Assembly: GCA_965224745.1 (NCBI GenBank)
Contig: CBDCZY010000009.1
Coordinates: 186,001 to 250,000, forward strand
Direction: 5' to 3'
Length of the DNA stretch: 64,000 bases
From: CBDCZY01 sp965224745
GTDB lineage: Bacteria; Pseudomonadota; Gammaproteobacteria; Methylococcales; Methylomonadaceae
The notes beneath the pieces are model-generated. The model worked only from the letters and a program-made list of their open reading frames with translations, searched no databases and was not told the origin of the DNA. Below are positions 45,634-54,646 of this stretch, in pieces (position 1 is the stretch's first letter; each line of letters opens with the position of its first letter). The translations under genes were made by a program, and so were the position numbers.

Positions 45634-46179
45634 ATGAAACACTCACGCTATATCGTCATTGCAGTACTTAACGCACTTTTTTACACATCATTCGCTCAGG
45701 CAGCGGTAACCGGGGAGCAAATACCATCATGTGAATTAAGCTCATTACACACTGAGAGCAGCATCAACTTAAATAAGCTTAAAGGGAAGATACTTTATGT
45801 AGACTTCTGGGCATCATGGTGTCCTTCCTGCGTAAAATCTTTCTCTTTTTTAAATAAGCTTAAAACTGAATTTAAAGCGCAAGGACTTGAAATTATTGCT
45901 GTTAATCTAGATGAAACAATTGATGATGCCAAACAGTTTTTAACGCAACACCCTGCACAATTTACCATTATGGCTGATCTCAGCAAAAAGTGTGCGCGCG
46001 ACTTTGATGTTAAAGCCATGCCTTCGGCCTACTTAGTAGACGGCAATGGTATCGTACGTCATATCCATCTAGGTTTTAGAGCAGACGAGACTGACGGACT
46101 AAAAGAAGAGGTTGAAGTATTGATAAACGAATTAAACCCACAGCTATCAGCAATTTCCAAGCCCTCTCCTGTTCATTAG
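45634..46179 (+). CDS. TlpA-like periplasmic thioredoxin
   Basis: A 181-residue exported thioredoxin-fold protein (signal peptide to about AQAAV) with the redox site CPSC at residues 63-66 (FWASWCPSCVKSF) and a cis-Pro loop (VKAMPSAYLVDG). Members reduce or rearrange disulfides, often for cytochrome or copper-site maturation. It is typically found with DUF4266, DUF3570 and ApbE genes, as here. Start codon ATG 45634; the next gene begins 13 bp after its stop. Confidence 0.9.
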   Translation: MKHSRYIVIAVLNALFYTSFAQAAVTGEQIPSCELSSLHTESSINLNKLKGKILYVDFWASWCPSCVKSFSFLNKLKTEFKAQGLEIIAVNLDETIDDAKQFLTQHPAQFTIMADLSKKCARDFDVKAMPSAYLVDGNGIVRHIHLGFRADETDGLKEEVEVLINELNPQLSAISKPSPVH

Positions 46180-46192
46180 ATCATCAAAACAC

Positions 46193-46417
46193 GTGAACAC
46201 AACCCGTTTGTTTATTAGCTTTGTTGTTTTCTCTGCCTTATTCTTGCTTAATGGATGCGCTGATGTGGCCCCTTGGGAACGGGGACATTTGGCAAAACCA
46301 CAAATGGCGCTTGACCCACATCCATTACAAAGCAGTATTCAAGAACATAACTACAGCAGCAGGGAAGCAGCGCCTAGCGGTGGCTCAGGAAGCGGTGGTG
46401 GTTGCGGATGTTACTAA
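46193..46417 (+). CDS. DUF4266 lipoprotein
   Basis: The 74-residue protein, from GTG 46193, has a lipoprotein signal (FVVFSALFLLNGCADV; lipid-bearing Cys in the lipobox). The family core is PWERGHLAKPQMALDPHPLQ and ends with a Gly-rich tail and CGCY. DUF4266 proteins of this size accompany TlpA, DUF3570 and ApbE. Function unknown; the C-terminal Cys pair suggests metal or redox chemistry in the envelope. Confidence 0.88.
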   Translation: MNTTRLFISFVVFSALFLLNGCADVAPWERGHLAKPQMALDPHPLQSSIQEHNYSSREAAPSGGSGSGGGCGCY

Positions 46418-46552
46418 ACAGTCATTCCTTAGGTTAGTTGCATCTATCCCACGACTACCCGTTACCGAAGATCATATCATTGTATATTTCACATTCCTAT
46501 TTCATGAGGCATGGATAATTAGCCAAAGGTTATCACGGTCATTACAAGAAAT

Positions 46553-49267
46553 ATGACATTAAAGCAGTTACCAATGCCACCCAAAACCAAACCCGAAAAT
46601 AAAGGATCTTTAAACTCAACATTACATGCCTTAACGTCTGCTGCTTTGGTTTTACCAGGCTTGATACTGGAGCCATCAAAGGCAGCTGAAACAGATTCTG
46701 CAGAATTTCAATACAGCCGTTATGAAGAAGGAAAACGTGATTTATTCAATGTACCCAATAATCTTGACCCCATAGAAGTAAACAGTATTTACGGCAACTC
46801 ATCGATCTCTTTATCGGATAGGCTTAAATTTGGTTTTAAATACACCCAAGACACTTGGTCTGGCGCGACCCCCGTCAGTACAGCCCCTTTAGCCGCCAAT
46901 AGTAATCGACGCATTTTGAGCAATTCATCTGATGGTGTGGTTGTGGTAGGTGCCTCGCCTGTTTTAAATAGCCGCATCAAACTGGATCAACAACTTAACC
47001 CTTTAACTATCGATAGTTTAACCGGTGAAGTTATAGGTGCAAACACTCAGCTAGTCCATGTCATTTCGTCCGCTTCGCCAGAAACTCGTAAAAAAGGTGA
47101 TTTCAATTTAAATTATGAATGGGATGAAGTAACGTTTGAGATCGCAGGGGGTATTTCGTTAGAAAATGACTACGAATCCCACTATGGAGGCATCAACGGG
47201 CGCTGGGATTTCAACCAAAAGCTGACCAGTTTTCAGTGGGGGGTGAATTACAGTAACAGCGACACAACAGCCATTCTAGACCATGATGCTGCACCCTATA
47301 TCACCAAGACGGCTTTTCTAAACCAAATAGAATTCCGTGGCGGTTCTGAAATACTCCATGGTAACAAAGAAGATTGGTCTACGCATTTAGGCTTAACCCA
47401 AACCCTCAATAAAGACGCTATCCTTGATGCCAGTTTTGGCTATACCCATAGTAGTGGGTTTATGGAAAACCCTTATAAAGCGGTCACTACCATATTTATC
47501 GACCCTGATACGATTCCAACGGCCCCTGATGCATCAATAACTGGAGAAGTTAGAGCACTACTAGAACAGAGGCCTGACACCCGAAACCAGTTCACGTTCA
47601 AAACCAAATACGTTCAATACATCGAACCTGTCGATGCCGCCTTGCATTTAAATTACCAATTTTCCCATGACGACTGGGGTGTCAATGCCCACACCTTCGA
47701 AGCCAATTGGGTTCAACCTATGGGCGGGGGTTGGACTATAACACCGCGCATACGTTATTACTCGCAGGAGTCTGCCGACTTCTACCACCCATTTTTAATA
47801 TCGCAACAACCCTTTAATCAACCGGTCATAGACGATTCAGGAAGAGAAGTTTGGGTGGACGCAGACAACCCAAACAACGGAACAGAATATTTCCGCGATG
47901 AAAATTTTAATTTGGTCGATGCAGATGGCAATCCAGTCGATGAAAGTACGACCAATGTCCAGCAAAAAACGACACAATTTGATGCTAAAAAGCTTCCTAA
48001 AAACTTTTCAAGTGATCACCGTTTATCTGGTTACGGTGCATTAAGTGGTGGCGTTACTATAGCCAAGCAACTGGCCAAAGGAGTTATGCTTGAAGCGGGT
48101 TTCGAATATTACACCCATGCCGGCTCTCTAAAAATAGGTGGCAATGGAGAAAACAGATTTGCTGATTTTGACTACTTTGTAGCAAATGCCGCCATAAAAA
48201 TAGACTTGGCTGCGCTCAGCTTTGGAGGCAGTAACTTCAAGCATCTTAAACACATTGATCATAACGGGCATCATCAACATAACCATCATGCTGCGCCAGC
48301 CGGGGTAATGTTCGCACATATGATGCCAGAAACCGGTGATTTCATGGTAGGTTACCGCTACAAATACGGTCGCAAGGGTGGCGACACACTGCATGGAACT
48401 GAAGTCGCCAGCGATCGCGCCATTGTTAACAATGGTTGCAGCGATAGCACTCAATGTCGCTTTACTCCTCCCTACATGGAAATGAACATGCATATGCTCA
48501 ATTTCATGTATGCACCCACTGATTGGTTAAACCTGATGGTAATGCCAATGTTCGTAGATATGGAAATGAATCTTCGTACCCTGGCAGGCCGACCGCCACC
48601 ATCACCAGAGATACACGAGCATGTCGGAATAGCTGGACATACTACCGGCGGTATAGGGGACACAACTTTATCTGCATTACTTAAATTGTATGATGATGAA
48701 GTCCATCATTTGCATTTTGGCTTGGGAATTAATGCACCAACTGGTGATGTCGACCTGGTGTTTCGACGTACTTTTCAACAAGACGGCGGTCTAGTTCATT
48801 TCGGTATGCAACTTGGCAGTGGTACTTGGGATTTACAACCGAATCTAACTTATACAGGTCAATTTGAACGATGGTCTTGGGGTGCTCAACTGAATGGCAT
48901 TAAGCGGCTCGAAGATAGAAACGAGTCTGGTTATCGGCTGGGAGATCTATTTCAAGGGACAGCTTGGGGCAGTTATAAGCTGACACCTTGGCTTTCTGCC
49001 TCTATCCGTGGCATTTATACTGTACAGGGCTCTATTCAAGGCAATTTTAATAGTTTTAATGGCCAGTCTGGGCCGATGGATTTTCCAGCAAACCATGGCG
49101 GACGATTTTGGGATGTTGGGTTCGGCCTAAGTGCAACAGTGCCTAAAGGCGATTTACAAGGTAACCAGCTTAGCTTTGAATGGCTACAACCGGTTCAGGA
49201 TGATGTCAACGGCTTTCAACTTGAACGTGAAGGCGCTCTCAGCGTATCTTGGAGTTATGCTTTTTAA
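46553..49267 (+). CDS. DUF3570 outer-membrane beta-barrel protein fused to a second His/Met-rich barrel
   Basis: The 904-residue protein starts as a DUF3570 member (about residues 30-560; LSDRLKFGFKYTQDTWSGATP) and continues with a barrel-like half (about 580-904) that has a His-rich linker (HLKHIDHNGHHQHNHHAA) and a Met-rich segment (MLNFMYAPTDWLNLMVMPMF). In other organisms similar second halves occur as separate transporter-like genes. His and Met density would suit copper or silver coordination. It is the largest member of the cassette and follows DUF4266. I expect an outer-membrane location. The N-terminal signal sequence is atypical (LTSAALVLPGLILEPSKAAE). Confidence 0.82.
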   Translation: MTLKQLPMPPKTKPENKGSLNSTLHALTSAALVLPGLILEPSKAAETDSAEFQYSRYEEGKRDLFNVPNNLDPIEVNSIYGNSSISLSDRLKFGFKYTQDTWSGATPVSTAPLAANSNRRILSNSSDGVVVVGASPVLNSRIKLDQQLNPLTIDSLTGEVIGANTQLVHVISSASPETRKKGDFNLNYEWDEVTFEIAGGISLENDYESHYGGINGRWDFNQKLTSFQWGVNYSNSDTTAILDHDAAPYITKTAFLNQIEFRGGSEILHGNKEDWSTHLGLTQTLNKDAILDASFGYTHSSGFMENPYKAVTTIFIDPDTIPTAPDASITGEVRALLEQRPDTRNQFTFKTKYVQYIEPVDAALHLNYQFSHDDWGVNAHTFEANWVQPMGGGWTITPRIRYYSQESADFYHPFLISQQPFNQPVIDDSGREVWVDADNPNNGTEYFRDENFNLVDADGNPVDESTTNVQQKTTQFDAKKLPKNFSSDHRLSGYGALSGGVTIAKQLAKGVMLEAGFEYYTHAGSLKIGGNGENRFADFDYFVANAAIKIDLAALSFGGSNFKHLKHIDHNGHHQHNHHAAPAGVMFAHMMPETGDFMVGYRYKYGRKGGDTLHGTEVASDRAIVNNGCSDSTQCRFTPPYMEMNMHMLNFMYAPTDWLNLMVMPMFVDMEMNLRTLAGRPPPSPEIHEHVGIAGHTTGGIGDTTLSALLKLYDDEVHHLHFGLGINAPTGDVDLVFRRTFQQDGGLVHFGMQLGSGTWDLQPNLTYTGQFERWSWGAQLNGIKRLEDRNESGYRLGDLFQGTAWGSYKLTPWLSASIRGIYTVQGSIQGNFNSFNGQSGPMDFPANHGGRFWDVGFGLSATVPKGDLQGNQLSFEWLQPVQDDVNGFQLEREGALSVSWSYAF

Positions 49268-49332
49268 GTTCTTCACCCAAAGGAAACTAAACTCGCTTAA
49301 GCAAATGAGCTTAACAACCCTGTAATCCCGAT

Positions 49333-50241
49333 ATGAAACTATACGCGTTTCCATTTAAAGCAATGGGGACACCTTGTGACATTCAACTGTTTGCTGAAGG
49401 TTTTAACAAGGCCAAGCAAGTCGCAACAATGATAATAGCAGATATTGAACGATTGGAAGCTTTATATTCTCGTTATCGGCAGGACAGTTACTTAACTGAG
49501 ATTAATCGCATCGCTGCTATCGGAGGATCGATTTCAGTCGATGTTGAAACAGCCGGCTTACTAAATTATGCAACCACTTGCTTTGAACAAAGCAGCGGAT
49601 TGTTTGATATAACATCTGGCATTTTGAGACAGGCTTGGCACTTTGATAGAAGCGAAGTGCCAGACCAAAAACAGATTTCTGCCCTACTCAACAAGGTAGG
49701 TTGGGATAAAGTTAAGTGGCAATCACCCGTGCTGGAGTTTCCATTACCAGGAATGGAAATTGATTTTGGCGGCATCGTTAAGGAGTATACCGTTGATCGG
49801 GCTGCAACTATCAGCAGGCAAGCTGGTCTTGACCATGGACTGGTGAACTTGGGGGGAGACATTAAAATCATAGGGCCACGTTATGACGGCCAGGCTTGGC
49901 AGGTTGGAATACGTCATCCACGCTCTCATCAAGGTTTAATCAAAACAATTAGCATAACCGAAGGCGCAGTGGCGAGCAGTGGCGATTATGAACGCTGCAT
50001 CACCGTTAACAATAAACGGTATGGTCACGTACTCAATCCAACGACTGGATGGCCGGTTCGTCACCTAGCAGCCGTGAGTGTTGTTGGCGATTTATGTGTG
50101 GTGTCCGGTAGTGCCTCAACCATCGCCATGCTAAAAGAAGAGCAAGGACCAGCATGGCTCAATGCTTTGGGATTGCCTCATTTTTGGATAGACGTTAACG
50201 GTATCACAGGCGGAACGTTAGATTGCTACAGAACTGGTTAA
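49333..50241 (+). CDS. apbE: FAD:protein FMN transferase (ApbE)
   Basis: ApbE attaches FMN to Thr/Ser of target proteins in the periplasm. The 302-residue protein shows DFGGIVKEYTVDRAA, the GLVNLGGDIKIIGPR motif, and DYERCITVNNKRYGHVLNPTTGWPV with the Mg/FAD-binding HVLNPTTG. No signal peptide is apparent (MKLYAFPFKAMGTPCDI), so it may act on proteins at the inner face or be secreted otherwise. No obvious flavinylation target is in the window. It is a standing member of TlpA-DUF4266-DUF3570 cassettes. Confidence 0.92.
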   Translation: MKLYAFPFKAMGTPCDIQLFAEGFNKAKQVATMIIADIERLEALYSRYRQDSYLTEINRIAAIGGSISVDVETAGLLNYATTCFEQSSGLFDITSGILRQAWHFDRSEVPDQKQISALLNKVGWDKVKWQSPVLEFPLPGMEIDFGGIVKEYTVDRAATISRQAGLDHGLVNLGGDIKIIGPRYDGQAWQVGIRHPRSHQGLIKTISITEGAVASSGDYERCITVNNKRYGHVLNPTTGWPVRHLAAVSVVGDLCVVSGSASTIAMLKEEQGPAWLNALGLPHFWIDVNGITGGTLDCYRTG

Positions 50242-50327
50242 CTGACTCAAATCTAATTTTAAAGCAACATTAATTTTCATGATCTAAAAAAATATTACCT
50301 AATAATAAACTTAACAAAGGAATCACC

Positions 50328-51881
50328 ATGACCCAGAATACATTACAGTCGGCTAACAGGCTGATACTTTTCATGACCGTTTTTCTGACCGGCGCCTCAG
50401 TTATGGTCATAGAATTACTGGGTACCCGCATGATTGCGCCGTTCTATGGTACCAGCTTGTATGTTTGGTCCTCTCTTATTTCGGTCACCATGATTGCTCT
50501 GGCAGTGGGTTATTACAGTGGAGGCCACTGGGCTGACAAGGCGCAAAAGACAGGCCTTTCATTAATCATAGCCCTGGCGGCATTATGCACTTTGCTCATC
50601 CCATGGTTGACCCGTCCCGTCCTGCTGGCGACCGATCCTCTTGGACTGAGAGGCGGCGCTTTTGCCAGTTCCTTGTTATTGTTCTTCCCAAGCTTGACCT
50701 TTTTGGGCATGGTCGGCCCGTTTGCCATCAAATTACTTACCTCGCAAGTCGAAAAAGTAGGCGCAAATGTCGGCTCCATTTACGCAATCAGCACGGTGGG
50801 CAGTGTGATGGGGACACTATTGTTGGGTTTCTTCTTGTTTCCCTGGGTTGGTTCACGCCAAATTCTGATAGGGCTTGCCCTGACTCTATTGGTTTTAGCT
50901 ATAGCAGTAGGCTGTTATGAAAAGAAAAAACTAGGGTTGATTGCAAGCCTCAAAATAAGCCTTTGCCTGACTTTACTCGGACTTTGTTTTTTACCCTTCG
51001 TGGTAGCAGAAGAGCAAATGATCGGGAACAACCCTTCCTTTAAACTTTTGTCCGAGCAGGAAAGCTTGTACGGTTGGGTCAGAGTCATTGATCAACAGGA
51101 AAACAACCTTAGAATACTCACATCGGATTCTTCGACAATTGGAGCATCGAGCACTATTTCTGGAAAAAGCCGCTTGAGCTATCAAGATATCGTGGGCTTA
51201 ATCCCTTCGATGCGGCCCCATATGCAGCGGGCATTAATCGTTGGCCTCGGAGCCGGTCATATGTCTTCTGTGTTGCAAGATCGATACGGCATTTCAACGG
51301 ATACCCTGGAAATTGACCCCGCAGTGGCCAAAGCAGCTGTTCGTTATTTCGATTACACACCAACCGGACAAGCGATTATCGGTGATGCACGTTACGAAAT
51401 CAGACACCTTAAAGGACCCTATGATTTGATAATTCATGACTGTTTCACAGGTGGATCCGAACCCGCCCACTTGTTAACCGTGGAGACTATTACTCAACTA
51501 AAGAATATGTTATCGGAGCAGGGTATTTTAGCGGTCAACTTTGTTGCCCTGACTCAAGGCAAAACAAGCCTGGCGCTATCGTCAGTCGCCAAGACCCTTG
51601 ATCAGGTCTTCACACATCGACACGTATTCATTTCGGAACCAGGAGACGATTTTAATGACTTTATCTTTTTAGCCTCTACCGAACCCATCGACCTAAAAAC
51701 AAAACGATTAAATGCAAATCAAATCAGCTGGTTGAAGCAACGAATATTTCCTGTAGAAGCCAAACCAGGAATGCTCTTAACGGACAACTTGAACCCCTTG
51801 GAGCATCTACAAATTGAAAAGGCTGAGCACTATCGAAATGTATTGGTAAGCTGGTTTGGAGCGGAGCTGTTGGTTAGATAG
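50328..51881 (+). CDS. Membrane-anchored spermidine-synthase-like protein
   Basis: The 517-residue protein has an N-terminal multi-spanning region (about residues 10-225, seven helices; LILFMTVFLTGASVMVIELLGTR) fused to a spermidine-synthase-type Rossmann fold (ALIVGLGAGHMSSVL, DTLEIDPAVAKAA, IIGDARYEI, HDCFTGGSEPAHLLT). The polyamine-specific active-site signature is only partly present, so it may be a methyl/aminopropyl transferase with a different substrate. AAAGGA 8 nt before the ATG supports the start. It ends the redox cassette. Confidence 0.85.
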   Translation: MTQNTLQSANRLILFMTVFLTGASVMVIELLGTRMIAPFYGTSLYVWSSLISVTMIALAVGYYSGGHWADKAQKTGLSLIIALAALCTLLIPWLTRPVLLATDPLGLRGGAFASSLLLFFPSLTFLGMVGPFAIKLLTSQVEKVGANVGSIYAISTVGSVMGTLLLGFFLFPWVGSRQILIGLALTLLVLAIAVGCYEKKKLGLIASLKISLCLTLLGLCFLPFVVAEEQMIGNNPSFKLLSEQESLYGWVRVIDQQENNLRILTSDSSTIGASSTISGKSRLSYQDIVGLIPSMRPHMQRALIVGLGAGHMSSVLQDRYGISTDTLEIDPAVAKAAVRYFDYTPTGQAIIGDARYEIRHLKGPYDLIIHDCFTGGSEPAHLLTVETITQLKNMLSEQGILAVNFVALTQGKTSLALSSVAKTLDQVFTHRHVFISEPGDDFNDFIFLASTEPIDLKTKRLNANQISWLKQRIFPVEAKPGMLLTDNLNPLEHLQIEKAEHYRNVLVSWFGAELLVR

Positions 51882-52085
51882 TCACTCCAATCAAATCACA
51901 CCGGCCATGCTGAAGGGCTTGTTCAGGTTAGTTTTTCAAAGGGTTATTGCTTTTTTGACTTGAACCCAGTTATTATGTTAGCTTGGTTTAATACATGGAT
52001 TAGTGCTTTTAGATAAATCGTTTATTTGAAATGGATACTTAATAAGGAGGTGCCAAAAAAACAGTGAAATTTACGGGAGAATGTC

Positions 52086-54188
52086 ATGAATTTTGTAAAC
52101 CTTTCCAAGAATACTTATTTTCTTCTTCAGATTCTTTTCGTTTCGACATTGAGTCTCTATGTTGCGAATGTTAACGCAGATTTTACCTCGACAGTGCAGG
52201 CTGTTCATAGTGGCAAGTGTATTGACCTTCCCAATGGGTCAACAACGAAAGGGGTTGGAGTTCAGCAGTTGGATTGTAACGGTTCTGGTCAACAAAGTTT
52301 TACTTTTACTCCGGTAGCAGGCAAACAGAATGTCTATACGATTAGATTTGATCATAGCGGACAATGCCTGGATATGGAGGACGGTTCAACTGCCAAGGGT
52401 GCTGAGATGATACAATGGCCTTGTCATGAGGGTATTAATCAGCAATTTAAATTAACTTCCTTTGGGAACAGTGTTTATTCCCTTGGAGCAGTACATAGCG
52501 ATAATGTGGTAGATGTCTGGCGTAAATCAGTGGCCAATGGAGCTACCATCCTGCAATGGAATTTTTTAAACGGCGATAACCAGAAATGGGTAATAAATAA
52601 GATAGAGGATGGTGATAACAGTTCTGCATCTCTAGGCCAATGGAGTAATGTCATTGCGTGGCCGCACATAGCTGTATCAGCCGCCAATCTTCCCGATGGT
52701 AGAATTTTAACCTGGGCCTCCAACGAAAAAACCGCTTTCCCAATAGCGGATCAATTTTCACATTCGGCTATATTTAATCCCGCGAATAATGGTTTTCAAA
52801 CGACCAACAACCCTAGACATGACATGTTTTGCGCCGGTATTTCTCTTCTTGAAGATGGGACAATACTCGCCTCAGGTGGTAACCCCCAACTGCGCAATAC
52901 CAGTGTATTCAAAACGACTTCGTTAAGTTGGGTAATGGGGCCCTTAATGAACCAGCAGCGTTGGTATGGGACCAACTTAACTTTACCTAATGGCGAAGTA
53001 TTTTCTACTTTTGCTAAAGGCGCCAATAATTCGCCTGAGGTTTATACACCTGGTGCAGGTTGGACGGATGTTCCTAAAGCCTCAATGGTGGATTTGCTTA
53101 ATGAACAGAATACTGTAAATGCCCCTCCTGGTGCTGGTTCTGCTGACATTGTTGAGGTGAGTGAGCATGAGCTTGCTGAAGCAGCTTTGGCAGCATCACT
53201 AAATGAACAAAATACAGATAATGTCGCTAGCGGGGATTTGCTTAGTGCTAGAGCAGTTGTTCCCAACAACAGTACAACGGCTCAATGGTATGCCTATATG
53301 CACGTTGCGCCTGATGGCAGAGTGTTTCATTCTGGACCGACCCAGACTATGCATTGGTTTGATACCGAAGGCAGTGGAGACGTTGTCAATGCGGGGAAAA
53401 GATTAAACGGAGACAGGCATCGACAGTTCGGCAGCTCTATCATGTACGATGTCGGCAAACTGCTGGTTACCGGTGGTAACGATCTGCGTTTGAATCCTCC
53501 CTCTACAGCAACCGCCATGACCATCGACATTATCGGCTCAGCGCCTGCAGTGAAATCGACCCAGTCCATGAAGTTCGCTCGAGTCAACCATAATAGTGTG
53601 GTATTACCTACGGGAGAAGTATTAGTCATCGGTGGTAACAGTAGCGGAATCTTATTCAGCGATCAAGGTTCTGCTTTAACACCGGAAATATGGAGCCCAC
53701 AAACCAAAAAATGGCGAAACATGGCCAACATGAGTATCCCCAGAAACTATCATTCTCTTGCTTTGCTACTCCAGGATGGGCGAGTATTATCGGCGGGTGG
53801 TGGTTTATGTGGTGATGGTTGTGCAGCAAATCATCAGGATGGTCAAATTTTTTCACCCCCTTATTTATTTAAAGGAGATGGTACAGCTGCCGCTAGACCC
53901 TCTATTTCTTCGGGTCCGGCGAAAACAACTGCTGGTGGTATTTTTACCGTTTCAGCCAACGCCAATATCGCGCGTTTCAGTATGATTCGTTTGTCTAGCA
54001 CTACCCATAGCATCAATACCGATCAACGCTATTTATCTGCTGATTTTACACCTAAAGGCAACAACAAATATGAGCTGTTTATGGATGATAACCAGAACGT
54101 TCTAATACCTGGTAACTATTGGCTATTTGCTATTAACTCACAAGGTGTTCCTTCAACCGGGCGTCTAATCAAGGTGCAGCAGAGATGA
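52086..54188 (+). CDS. Secreted copper-radical (galactose-oxidase-like) oxidase with ricin-type lectin
   Basis: The 700-residue protein has a signal peptide, a ricin-B beta-trefoil (about 35-175; GKCIDLPNGSTTKG, QCLDMEDGST, and QKW repeats), a kelch propeller and a DUF1929 C-terminal domain. The galactose-oxidase copper site appears complete: Cys249 (MFCAGISLLEDG) for the Tyr-Cys cofactor with Tyr294 (QRWYGTN), axial Tyr555-His556 (RNYHSLALLL) and His641 (TTHSINTDQR). It should oxidise a primary alcohol to an aldehyde with H2O2 release. The lectin suggests action on a polysaccharide. AGGAGG and GGGAGA lie upstream. H2O2 would be handled by the peroxidase-like gene downstream. Confidence 0.88.
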   Translation: MNFVNLSKNTYFLLQILFVSTLSLYVANVNADFTSTVQAVHSGKCIDLPNGSTTKGVGVQQLDCNGSGQQSFTFTPVAGKQNVYTIRFDHSGQCLDMEDGSTAKGAEMIQWPCHEGINQQFKLTSFGNSVYSLGAVHSDNVVDVWRKSVANGATILQWNFLNGDNQKWVINKIEDGDNSSASLGQWSNVIAWPHIAVSAANLPDGRILTWASNEKTAFPIADQFSHSAIFNPANNGFQTTNNPRHDMFCAGISLLEDGTILASGGNPQLRNTSVFKTTSLSWVMGPLMNQQRWYGTNLTLPNGEVFSTFAKGANNSPEVYTPGAGWTDVPKASMVDLLNEQNTVNAPPGAGSADIVEVSEHELAEAALAASLNEQNTDNVASGDLLSARAVVPNNSTTAQWYAYMHVAPDGRVFHSGPTQTMHWFDTEGSGDVVNAGKRLNGDRHRQFGSSIMYDVGKLLVTGGNDLRLNPPSTATAMTIDIIGSAPAVKSTQSMKFARVNHNSVVLPTGEVLVIGGNSSGILFSDQGSALTPEIWSPQTKKWRNMANMSIPRNYHSLALLLQDGRVLSAGGGLCGDGCAANHQDGQIFSPPYLFKGDGTAAARPSISSGPAKTTAGGIFTVSANANIARFSMIRLSSTTHSINTDQRYLSADFTPKGNNKYELFMDDNQNVLIPGNYWLFAINSQGVPSTGRLIKVQQR

Positions 54189-54646
54189 AGCTGATTAGAC
54201 TTTAAACGATCAAACTCTTTCGAGTAAACATGATATTAACCAAAGCAACTGTTTCAAATTAAAAAAGTTTTTCATACCTTGATTTTTTTTGTTAAAAAAG
54301 AAATCGAGTTCCTCGTCAAACCAAGGAATGGCTTTTGGCGAGGTTAAGGTAATAATTAGAATAAACCTAACTTGTTAATGTTTGAATTATTTTAGAATGG
54401 TGTAAGGAAAAGATAAAAAGACTTAGGAGCGAGGCTTCAATAATATACGAATTTATCTTGTCTTTTTGTCCGTCTTCTACGTTGTAGGAACAGTTACACA
54501 GCTTGCTATGAGCCTGTTACTACGCCTTGAAGAAAAACAATATCCTGCGTCAAACTTTCATACATTATTGAAACCCTGCTTCTTATTGGTTTCTATTTAT
54601 TTCGACTTGAGCCTAGAGCTGCAACAGAAAAACTCCCAAATTCCAA
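54189..54646. other. Intergenic region with dispersed repeat copy 2
   Basis: No supported gene; contains the dispersed repeat at 54424-54482 and AT-rich flanks. Promoter for the peroxidase gene is expected near 54600. Confidence 0.5.
54424..54482. repeat. Dispersed intergenic repeat, copy 2
   Basis: CTTGTCTTTTTGTCCGTCTT plus the preceding GCGAGG...TAATAATAT words match 23754-23812. The downstream TACGTTG...GTTAC could form a short hairpin as in copy 1. Confidence 0.6.
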
